Below are positions 1-5,289 of a stretch of DNA of 6,051 nt, one piece after another. Under the pieces are notes generated by a model. That model made no database searches. It was not told the DNA's origin and was given only the letters and a program-made list of their open reading frames with translations. The position numbers and the translations under genes were made by a program. The stretch is from Sulfurovum sp. GTDB lineage: Bacteria; Campylobacterota; Campylobacteria; Campylobacterales; Sulfurovaceae. The stretch is taken from positions 1 to 6,051 of the forward strand of contig JALWME010000051.1 in the NCBI GenBank assembly GCA_027083995.1, read 5' to 3'. Numbering within the stretch: the stretch's first letter is position 1; each line of letters opens with the position of its first letter.

Positions 1-189
1 TTTTTTTGTAACATTTTTCTGTTCACTTTTACAAGATGCTATGATGATAGCACTCTTTTTCATAAAACCTAAAATACCTTTTGAGGGGTGTTGCACAACT
101 TCATATTGAAGTTCAGAAATAGAACATTCTAACACTTGGGAGGCTTTTTGATATGCCTCTTCAAGTGTCGGTGCTTCAACCTTTGTCAT
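1..189 (-). CDS. jag: Jag/KhpB-type RNA-binding protein, N-terminal part (cut by window edge)
   Basis: The first 63 codons of a gene that runs off the left edge. The reading starts MTKVEAPTLEEAYQKAS and contains HPSKGILGFMKK at about residues 35-45. This matches the Jag N-terminal domain, whose hallmark is a short basic loop of the K-K/G-F-L-G type. In the family this domain is followed by KH and R3H single-stranded nucleic-acid-binding domains; here they would lie outside the window. Jag (KhpB, SpoIIIJ-associated) is a cytoplasmic RNA-binding protein usually encoded directly after yidC, as it is here. The ATG lies 10 nt after the yidC stop. AAAGGA at 195-200 (minus strand), 5 nt before the ATG, is its ribosome binding site, so cotranscription with yidC is very likely. 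The domain call rests on the N-terminus and position only. Confidence 0.85.
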   Translation of the reverse strand, partial: MTKVEAPTLEEAYQKASQVLECSISELQYEVVQHPSKGILGFMKKSAIIIASCKSEQKNVTKK

Positions 190-199
190 TCTTATCCTT

Positions 200-1804
200 T
201 TATTTTTTATGTGCTGCCAGGGCAGCATCTTTTTGTTTTGCGTACATATGATTTATAAAGTATTGTTGTGCGATAGTGAACAGGTTATTCACAAGCCAAT
301 ACAATACAAGTCCAGATGGGAAATAGATGAAAAATACTGTCATAATAACAGGAAACCATTTAAAGATTTTCTCTTGTAATGGGTCTTGAAAATTAGATGG
401 AGTGATACGTTGCTGGAACCACATAGATGCTCCCATAAGCACAGGAAGCACAAAATATGGATCCATCTGTGCCAAATCTTCTATCCACAATATCCATGGT
501 GCACCTTGAAGCTCTACTGCATTAAGTAAAACACGATAGAGTGCAAAGAATACAGGTATCTGTAATATAAGTGGTAAACATCCCCCCATTGGATTGGCTC
601 CATGTTTCCTGTACATCTCCATCATTTGTGCATTCATTTTGGCGGGGTCACCCTTATACTTCTCTTTAAGCTCTTTCATTTTAGGTGCAAGGTCTTTAAG
701 CTTTTGCATAGACATCATACCTTTATAGGACAATGGAAAAAGTATAAACTTCACAAGTAGCGTAAACAAGATAATAGCCCAGCCCCAGTTACCCACATAA
801 TTGTTTATCCATAATAATACTTTATAAAAAGGTTTTGCCAGAAAAGAGAACCAACCAAACTCAATAGCATCTGTAAGCTCTGGATGTATGGCTTTAAGTG
901 TCTCATGTTCTTTAGGACCGATATATGCATGTAAGGTGATATCCGTATCTCCTTGCACAAAAATAAGTGGGTCACCATTGGCTTCTTTCAAGATAGATAC
1001 ATCAAGTCCTTTATTAAAATCAAAGAACATTGAAGCAACATAACGGTCAAAAGAGGATGCTATCTTGGCTGTAGAGAATTTTTCATACCCCTGTGCATCA
1101 CCATCTTCTATGGTAGTGATAATGTTATCATTCCCTTTAATCAAAACTCCACGTACAAGCATATACATCGATTGATCTGCTACTGGTCTATGACCCGGTG
1201 TCACAAAAAACTGTGAAGGAGCAGATGTTTTAATCTCTACACTATATTCGCCTGTAGACTTAAATGTAATACGTTTAGTGACGGTTAGTGTAGAAAGTTT
1301 TTGTGTTAAACTCACAGTATGTGAAGAGCCGTCAGAGATATCGACTGTTGCTTGTCCCTCATTTACATAAGGGGTTTTGAATGCTTCTTCATTTACTTTC
1401 ACATCAGCAAATCTTATTTCTAAAGGCTTTACTTGTCCTTCCTCTAAAATCTTAAGATTATTGCCATCATCATCTCTGTATTTCTCTTCTAAAAGCTCCA
1501 TTTGTCCAATACGCCCAAATGTGTCTATACTAATAATAAAGTCTTCAGACTTTATGGTAGCCAACATAGGGACATTGCTTGTTGTTTGTATAGGTGCTGT
1601 ATTTGCACTTTGTGCAGACACAGGTGTTGGAGCCTGATGTGCTGCCTTGTCTACAGTAGGGGTTTGATGGGTACTGTTAGTAGTTACTTGTTTAGTGCTT
1701 TGTGTAGGTTGTGTTGCAGGAAAAAAATACCCATAACCAATAAACACAAAAAAAGAAAGCACAAGTGCGAGAAGAAGTCGTTTGTTTAGATCTTGTTGTT
1801 CCAA
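200..1804 (-). CDS. yidC: Membrane protein insertase YidC
   Basis: A 534-residue YidC/Oxa1/Alb3 insertase that helps inner-membrane proteins insert and fold, alone or with SecYEG. In order: an N-terminal transmembrane helix (about 9-28), a Ser/Thr/Gln/Pro/Ala-rich linker (31-80), the large periplasmic beta domain of Gram-negative YidC (about 80-310), and the five-helix conserved core (about 325-520) with a basic cytoplasmic loop (about 360-400) and the signature GGCLPLILQIPVFFALYRV. The tail after the last helix is short and basic. The hydrophilic-groove arginine of E. coli YidC (R366) aligns with Lys352 here (FTLLVKFILFPL). The start is TTG at 1804, the only usable start before the first helix. 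TAAGG at 1812-1816 (minus strand) lies 7 nt upstream. The gene sits 40 nt after rnpA and 10 nt before jag, in one apparent operon. Confidence 0.97.
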   Translation of the reverse strand: MEQQDLNKRLLLALVLSFFVFIGYGYFFPATQPTQSTKQVTTNSTHQTPTVDKAAHQAPTPVSAQSANTAPIQTTSNVPMLATIKSEDFIISIDTFGRIGQMELLEEKYRDDDGNNLKILEEGQVKPLEIRFADVKVNEEAFKTPYVNEGQATVDISDGSSHTVSLTQKLSTLTVTKRITFKSTGEYSVEIKTSAPSQFFVTPGHRPVADQSMYMLVRGVLIKGNDNIITTIEDGDAQGYEKFSTAKIASSFDRYVASMFFDFNKGLDVSILKEANGDPLIFVQGDTDITLHAYIGPKEHETLKAIHPELTDAIEFGWFSFLAKPFYKVLLWINNYVGNWGWAIILFTLLVKFILFPLSYKGMMSMQKLKDLAPKMKELKEKYKGDPAKMNAQMMEMYRKHGANPMGGCLPLILQIPVFFALYRVLLNAVELQGAPWILWIEDLAQMDPYFVLPVLMGASMWFQQRITPSNFQDPLQEKIFKWFPVIMTVFFIYFPSGLVLYWLVNNLFTIAQQYFINHMYAKQKDAALAAHKK

Positions 1805-1811
1805 AGTGAGG

Positions 1812-1816
1812 CCTTA
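1812..1816 (-). promoter_or_regulatory. Ribosome binding site of yidC (decides TTG start)
   Basis: The minus strand reads TAAGG and then, 7 nt later, TTG. No ATG or GTG is in frame before residue 80 of YidC, so this Shine-Dalgarno sequence fixes the unusual TTG as the start. Confidence 0.7.
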
Positions 1817-1844
1817 ATTATATATATTGACAGTATAGTCTATG

Positions 1845-2183
1845 TTAGGTTAATGCAGAACATTTTTTAAGTGCATGTAGATAGCTTTTTTCTGTTCCTT
1901 GAAAGCTGTTACTTAAAAGGTCAGGTTTTGCAACCAACACATAAGACCCTGAAGCCAAAAGGTCGATATTTTCTATGAAATGTGCTCGAAGCAAACGCTT
2001 GGCTTTATTTCTATGCACTGCATTTCCTATTTTTTTTGAGGCGACAAACCCTACTTTATACTCAGTACCTTTTTTATAAAAAAGTACAAAGTAAGGTGTA
2101 TGTCTCGTCTGTGTAGCGTGTCTATAGATTTCGTTAAACGCTTTAGTTGTTTGTATACGCGTAAAATGTTTTATAAAAGAAAT
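1845..2183 (-). CDS. rnpA: Ribonuclease P protein component, apparent ATT start
   Basis: The small protein subunit of RNase P, which with RnpB RNA trims the 5' ends of precursor tRNAs. From the proposed start it has 112 residues, close to the roughly 108 recalled for the Campylobacter protein. The core carries GFVASKKIGNAVHRNKAKRL (about residues 45-64), containing the basic RNase P signature (canonically RNR; here R-N-K), then YVLVAKPDL. The upstream part (SFIKHFTRIQTTKAFNEIYR) aligns with the start of recalled Campylobacter RnpA, so the frame is right. No ATG, GTG or TTG occurs in frame between the preceding TAG (2193-2195) and that core. ATT at 2181-2183 is the best start because AGGG lies 7 nt upstream; ATA at 2172-2174 is the alternative that best matches the usual N-terminus. 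The frame is the same as rpmH, separated by TAA-ATC-TAG. Identity is firm; the start is not. Confidence 0.88.
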   Translation of the reverse strand: MSFIKHFTRIQTTKAFNEIYRHATQTRHTPYFVLFYKKGTEYKVGFVASKKIGNAVHRNKAKRLLRAHFIENIDLLASGSYVLVAKPDLLSNSFQGTEKSYLHALKKCSALT

Positions 2184-2190
2184 GTGACAA

Positions 2191-2194
2191 CCCT
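2191..2194 (-). promoter_or_regulatory. Candidate ribosome binding site for the ATT start of rnpA
   Basis: The minus strand reads AGGG, then 7 nt, then ATT (2183-2181). It is a partial match to the anti-Shine-Dalgarno sequence but at ideal spacing. It lies just after the rpmH stop, so terminating ribosomes could also reinitiate here. Confidence 0.35.
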
Positions 2195-2198
2195 AGAT

Positions 2199-2336
2199 TT
2201 AAGATACAGAAAGTCTTTTTCTACCTTTAGCACGTCTTGCAGCGATAATTTTTCTACCATTTTTTGTTTTCATTCTGAGTCTAAATCCATGTGTTCTTTT
2301 TCTTGGTGTACTGTGTGGTTGGTATGTTCTTTTCAT
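2199..2336 (-). CDS. rpmH: Large ribosomal subunit protein bL34
   Basis: A 45-residue, highly basic protein starting [18 protein letters not shown] and continuing through [18 protein letters not shown] to the end RKRLSVS. This is the unmistakable bL34 sequence, the usual 44-46 residues long and very close to the Helicobacter pylori protein as recalled. It is a structural component of the 50S subunit. AGGAG at 2344-2348 (minus strand) lies 7 nt before the ATG, the strongest ribosome binding site in this cluster. It is the first gene of the rpmH-rnpA-yidC-jag series. It ends in TAA, followed one codon later by an in-frame TAG, and 15 nt after the TAA by the proposed rnpA start, so the two genes are probably cotranscribed, with rnpA translated much less efficiently. 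Confidence 0.98.
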   Translation of the reverse strand: MKRTYQPHSTPRKRTHGFRLRMKTKNGRKIIAARRAKGRKRLSVS

Positions 2337-2367
2337 TCCAAATCTCCTAAGATATATTTAGTTACTA

Positions 2368-2396
2368 ATTGTAGCTGTTATTTGGACGCGATTCTA
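2368..2396 (-). promoter_or_regulatory. Candidate promoter region for the rpmH-rnpA-yidC-jag operon
   Basis: Within the 106-bp gap upstream of rpmH, the minus strand offers two -10-like hexamers: TAGAAT at 2391-2396, followed by a GC-rich stretch CGCGTCC (2384-2390), and TACAAT at 2368-2373. No good -35 hexamer is visible for either, which is tolerated by sigma-70 promoters in Campylobacterota. The first would give a leader of about 50 nt and the second about 25 nt. Assignment is by position and hexamer match only. Confidence 0.3.
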
Positions 2397-2442
2397 CCTT
2401 AAAGTGCCTTAAGCTCTACTAAGATGTCCTGTTATATAGATG

Positions 2443-2937
2443 TTACGGTAAGGAACGAAAACTGATTTTTCCATCTTTTCCATCTTTATTGATACGAATA
2501 TAACTCTCTATGGCTTTAAAAATGACTTCTTTGATATCATACCTTGTAGAACGTACTTCAATCTCTGTACAATAGATACTGTGTGCATTATTTGAAAGCA
2601 ATGTACGCAGGATTCTTTCTGCAAATCTGTATCCCCCATCTACTCTTGTCTCTTGACAAAGAAGTGCAAAGAGATTATTCTCTTTATTTACTTCAAAAAG
2701 CAAATCTGTATCTCTCTTCTGGGATTGCAGCATCTTATCAAGCTCTATATCTTCAGCTGAAATCAAAATCAATACAAATGGCTTTTCTTGTTCTCTTTGC
2801 ATTAAATAGTATAATAACTCTATAGGTTTTTCCAGTTTTTCCGTCACCGCCAATGCCAATTTAATATCAGACTCATTAAACCTTAAACTCGGTCTTCTTG
2901 TTTTACCTACTTCTTCACCCATCATATTCTCCATCAA
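2443..2937 (-). CDS. Hypothetical protein, possible degenerate GGDEF-fold domain
   Basis: A soluble protein of up to 164 residues with no signal peptide or membrane helix. I do not recognise a named family. The pattern of residues 53-160 follows a GGDEF domain: a hydrophobic strand PFVLILIS (53-60), a helix, FEVNKENNLFALLCQET (81-97) where GGDEF proteins have R-x-GGDEF-x-hydrophobic-P-x-T, then RFAERILRTL (104-113), and a last helix plus KDGKDGKISF (151-160), where diguanylate cyclases have AK-x-x-GRN. The GGDEF site itself reads ENNLF, so it should not be catalytic. The start is uncertain: TTG 2937 and ATG 2934 lack a ribosome binding site, whereas ATG 2922 has GGAG 6 nt upstream. It is divergent from nspC (51 bp) and lies upstream of the rpmH operon in the same direction, with a 106-bp gap. 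Coding status is firm; the fold is an inference. Confidence 0.75.
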   Translation of the reverse strand: MMENMMGEEVGKTRRPSLRFNESDIKLALAVTEKLEKPIELLYYLMQREQEKPFVLILISAEDIELDKMLQSQKRDTDLLFEVNKENNLFALLCQETRVDGGYRFAERILRTLLSNNAHSIYCTEIEVRSTRYDIKEVIFKAIESYIRINKDGKDGKISFRSLP

Positions 2938-2954
2938 ATCATCATATTTTCTAC

Positions 2955-2982
2955 TTGGTATAACAAAAATATTTGCTATACT
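2955..2982 (+). promoter_or_regulatory. Candidate promoter of nspC, predicting a leaderless mRNA
   Basis: TTGGTA (2955-2960), a 16-bp spacer, then TATACT (2977-2982), preceded by an extended-10 TG at 2974-2975. The +1 site would fall about 7 nt past the hexamer, that is at or beside the A of the nspC ATG (2989). No Shine-Dalgarno sequence precedes that ATG. Confidence 0.45.
2957..2962 (-). promoter_or_regulatory. Candidate extended -10 of the 2443-2937 gene
   Basis: The minus strand reads TTTTTGTTATACC: a T-run, then TG, one base, then TATACC (2962-2957). This is the extended -10 layout favoured in Campylobacterota. Transcription would begin near 2950, leaving a leader of 13-28 nt depending on the start codon. 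It overlaps the -35 region of the opposing nspC promoter. Confidence 0.35.
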
Positions 2983-2988
2983 TTCTCT

Positions 2989-4128
2989 ATGGATATAATA
3001 ACGGACACCTCCTTACCATCTCCTTGTTGGATACTTGATGAAGATAAACTTCTTGAAAACCTTAAGGTAATAGATTATATAAAACAACACTCTGGAGCCA
3101 AAGTACTTTTGGCTCTTAAAGGGTATGCTTTATGGAAAAGTTTTCCCCTCATGCAAACCTATCTTAATGGCTGTTGTGCCTCTGGGTACCATGAAGCCAA
3201 ACTCGCCTCAGACGAATTTGGCAAAGAAGTACACACCTACGCCCCTGCTTTCAAAGAAGATGAATTAAAGCAGATAGCACATATCTCACATCATATGGTA
3301 TTTAATTCACCTGCACAATTTAAACACTTTGGGACTAAAGCAAAAAAAGCAAATCCTCGCCTAAGCCTTGGTCTTAGAGTAAACCCCGAATATTCGCAAT
3401 CTCCCAAAGAGATATACAATCCATGTGGACTTCACTCACGTTTGGGTACAACCTTGGCTAATTTTGATGAACAGCTACTCAGTGTATGTGATGGACTGCA
3501 TTTTCATGCACTATGTGAGCAGAGTGCCGATGCTTTGGAAAATGTACTTCTACATTTTGAAGAAAAATTTGGAAAGTATATCTCCCAAATGAAGTGGGTC
3601 AACTTCGGGGGAGGACACCATATTACTCGCAAAGACTATAATGTTGAAAAACTTATTACACTCATTACAAACTTCAAAAAGAAATATAATGTAGAGATCT
3701 ATCTGGAGCCTGGAGAGGCCATAGGCTGGGAGACTGGCATACTCATGACAACCGTACTTGATATCGTACATAACGGTATAGATATTGCCATACTAGACAG
3801 CTCTGCAGAAGCCCATATGCCAGACACTATTATTATGCCTTATCGTGCAGAGGTTTTGGGTGCAGCAGAAGCAAACAAAAAGCTGTATACATATCGTCTG
3901 GCAGGCAATACCTGTCTGGCAGGTGACATTATGGGGGATTATAGTTTTGATACCCCTCTAAACATAGGGGACAAAGTCATTTTCCTTGACCAAATGCACT
4001 ACACTATGGTTAAAGCTACTACATTTAATGGCATAAATCTTCCTAGTATTGCCATACACAGGAGCAGTGGAGAAGTTGAAATCGTACGCAAATTCGGGTA
4101 TAAAGATTTTAAAAGGAGACTTTCATAA
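2989..4128 (+). CDS. nspC: Carboxynorspermidine/carboxyspermidine decarboxylase
   Basis: A 379-residue PLP enzyme of the alanine-racemase-fold (group IV) decarboxylases. It removes CO2 from carboxyspermidine (or carboxynorspermidine) to give spermidine (or norspermidine) in the cytoplasm; this is the spermidine route known from Campylobacter. Visible sites are the PLP lysine K44 in LLALKGYALW, FHALCE (172-177), the glycine loop NFGGGHH (205-211), EPGEA (240-244), AHMPDTIIMPY (275-285) and GNTCLAGD (306-313) with its active-site Cys and Asp. Length matches the Campylobacter protein (about 382), and the N-terminus (PSPCWILDEDKL) aligns with it from the first residues, supporting ATG 2989. That ATG has no ribosome binding site. 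The partner carboxyspermidine dehydrogenase is not in this window. Substrate preference (spermidine or norspermidine) cannot be read from the sequence. Confidence 0.95.
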   Translation: MDIITDTSLPSPCWILDEDKLLENLKVIDYIKQHSGAKVLLALKGYALWKSFPLMQTYLNGCCASGYHEAKLASDEFGKEVHTYAPAFKEDELKQIAHISHHMVFNSPAQFKHFGTKAKKANPRLSLGLRVNPEYSQSPKEIYNPCGLHSRLGTTLANFDEQLLSVCDGLHFHALCEQSADALENVLLHFEEKFGKYISQMKWVNFGGGHHITRKDYNVEKLITLITNFKKKYNVEIYLEPGEAIGWETGILMTTVLDIVHNGIDIAILDSSAEAHMPDTIIMPYRAEVLGAAEANKKLYTYRLAGNTCLAGDIMGDYSFDTPLNIGDKVIFLDQMHYTMVKATTFNGINLPSIAIHRSSGEVEIVRKFGYKDFKRRLS

Positions 4129-4136
4129 AATAAGTA

Positions 4137-4142
4137 TATAAT
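4137..4142 (+). promoter_or_regulatory. Candidate -10 element upstream of the diguanylate cyclase
   Basis: A perfect TATAAT lies 9 nt after the nspC stop, with no recognisable -35. Transcription from about 4149 would leave roughly 31 nt before the leader ORF at 4180. The surroundings are very AT-rich, so chance is a real alternative. If genuine, the cyclase gene is expressed independently of nspC. Confidence 0.35.
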
Positions 4143-4179
4143 ATTCACTCATCATAAATATTTTTAGGGAGAATACATT

Positions 4180-4206
4180 ATGTGTAGCACGTCACTTTTT
4201 AGATGA
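4180..4206 (+). CDS. Eight-codon leader ORF overlapping the diguanylate cyclase start
   Basis: ATG at 4180 opens MCSTSLFR and stops with TGA at 4204-4206. The TGA overlaps the cyclase ATG at 4203-4205 in an ATGA junction. The leader has a good ribosome binding site, AGGGAG at 4166-4171, 8 nt before its ATG. The cyclase start has none; the bases before it are pyrimidine-rich and end in an in-frame TAG (4200-4202). What is seen suggests that ribosomes load at the leader, terminate at the ATGA and restart on the cyclase. Whether the peptide itself matters is unknown. It could be only a coupling device, or a chance ORF if the cyclase is initiated some other way. Confidence 0.45.
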   Translation: MCSTSLFR

Positions 4207-5285
4207 AAACCTCAAACATACTTCAAAATATATTTTCCAAGCCTTACAGTATATTTACAGGTTTTTCACAAGATGCAGATGAGTTTCCCAAGACACATTT
4301 GATATACCTCTTTAACTTTATTGCTTTACTCTTTGTTGTGCCTTTAGGTTTAAAAGCCTTTTTTATGCAGACATATGATATCGCATATCCCCTTTTTACA
4401 GTTGCAGCAGCGATATTATTTAATTATTACTTTTTAAAAATTAAAAAAAATGAAGAGGCAGCAGCACATCTCCTTGCTATTGTCTTCTTTATACTTATGC
4501 TCTATCTCATTTATACTGGAGGAATCAACCATACTGGACCACTTTGGATTTCTTCTTTTCCTATTATTGTTTTTTATTTACTTGATATCAAACAAGGTTT
4601 TATCTATACCGTCATATTTATAATTCTCTCATCTATTATATTGTTTTTCCCACTTGATTTTCTGGTGATACCAGATTACTCTCATGATTTTAGTTTACGT
4701 ATCATACTCTCTTTTATACTCATTACATTTTTGTCTTCTATGTATGAATATAGCAACACCAAAGCATTTAACAACATGCAAAAACTCAAAGAAGAGCTCG
4801 AGTACTCTTCTTCAAGAGATTATCTTACCTCACTTTATAATAGACGTGGATACGAAAGAAATATCAAAAACATAAAAAATGTTCATGGAGTTATTCTTAT
4901 GTGTGACATAGATCATTTTAAAAAAATAAATGATAACTATGGGCATGATGCTGGTGACTTCATACTTCAAAAGGTGGCAAGAAAAATCAAAAGTATACTC
5001 AGGGAAGATGATATTGCAGTAAGATGGGGTGGTGAAGAGTTTTTTATCTTCCTTCCCCATACTTCATGTGAAAGTGCATGTATCGTAGCAGAAAAAATAC
5101 GTATAACCATAGAGGAACTTATTCTCAATTACGAAGGTCAAAATATAGTTGTAACTCTTAGTATAGGACTAGAAGAAGTTAGCCCGGAGACAACCTTGGA
5201 AGATGCCATAAACAACGCAGATAATGCTATGTACCAAGCCAAACAGGCAGGACGCAATACCATAGCAAGCTTTTGCACATCCTAA
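4203..5285 (+). CDS. Membrane-bound diguanylate cyclase (GGDEF protein)
   Basis: A 360-residue protein that should make cyclic di-GMP from two GTP. The N-terminal half holds about six hydrophobic segments (roughly 33-53, 60-79, 88-106, 114-127, 131-152, 166-182), an unidentified membrane sensor region with the loop YTGGINHTGPLW. A short linker helix (about 186-202) joins it to the GGDEF domain (about 203-358). That domain has DYLTSLYNRRGYE, the metal site DIDHFKKINDNYGHDAGD (D235), the active loop RWGGEEF (GGEEF 276-280), the product-inhibition site R267-x-x-D270 exactly five residues before it, and the end AKQAGRN. All catalytic residues appear intact, and no EAL domain follows. ATG 4203 is fixed by an in-frame TAG directly before it. 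It lacks its own ribosome binding site and overlaps the leader ORF. The signal sensed is unknown. Confidence 0.95.
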   Translation: MKTSNILQNIFSKPYSIFTGFSQDADEFPKTHLIYLFNFIALLFVVPLGLKAFFMQTYDIAYPLFTVAAAILFNYYFLKIKKNEEAAAHLLAIVFFILMLYLIYTGGINHTGPLWISSFPIIVFYLLDIKQGFIYTVIFIILSSIILFFPLDFLVIPDYSHDFSLRIILSFILITFLSSMYEYSNTKAFNNMQKLKEELEYSSSRDYLTSLYNRRGYERNIKNIKNVHGVILMCDIDHFKKINDNYGHDAGDFILQKVARKIKSILREDDIAVRWGGEEFFIFLPHTSCESACIVAEKIRITIEELILNYEGQNIVVTLSIGLEEVSPETTLEDAINNADNAMYQAKQAGRNTIASFCTS

Positions 5286-5289
5286 GCGT

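Noticed and set aside
1377..1789. Two plus-strand open frames opposite the yidC periplasmic region
   Set aside because: They are antisense to yidC, and their Cys/Ser-rich composition follows from the complement of a Thr/Gln/Ala-rich coding stretch.
1817..1822. TATAAT on the minus strand just before yidC, as a separate yidC promoter
   Set aside because: Its start point (about 1810) would fall downstream of the yidC ribosome binding site at 1812-1816, and no -35 is present. It is probably just AT-rich spacer.
2100..2402. Plus-strand open frame of 100 codons opposite rpmH and rnpA
   Set aside because: It is antisense to two certain genes (L34 and RNase P protein), rich in Cys and Ser as shadow frames are, and has no convincing ribosome binding site.
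2398..2413. Short inverted repeat CTTAA...TTAAG between the hypothetical gene and rpmH, as a terminator
   Set aside because: A stem of five AT-rich pairs with no T-run is too weak to call.
3008..3014. Perfect AAGGAGG on the minus strand, a possible ribosome binding site for a longer form of the 2443-2937 gene
   Set aside because: It lies inside nspC as the complement of its Thr-Ser-Leu codons. The only canonical in-frame start after it is TTG 2937, far too distant to use it.
4830..5060. Minus-strand frame opposite the GGDEF domain, with similar small frames at 2583-2825, 3550-3771 and 4684-4875
   Set aside because: All lie inside or opposite well-supported coding sequence and resemble no family.
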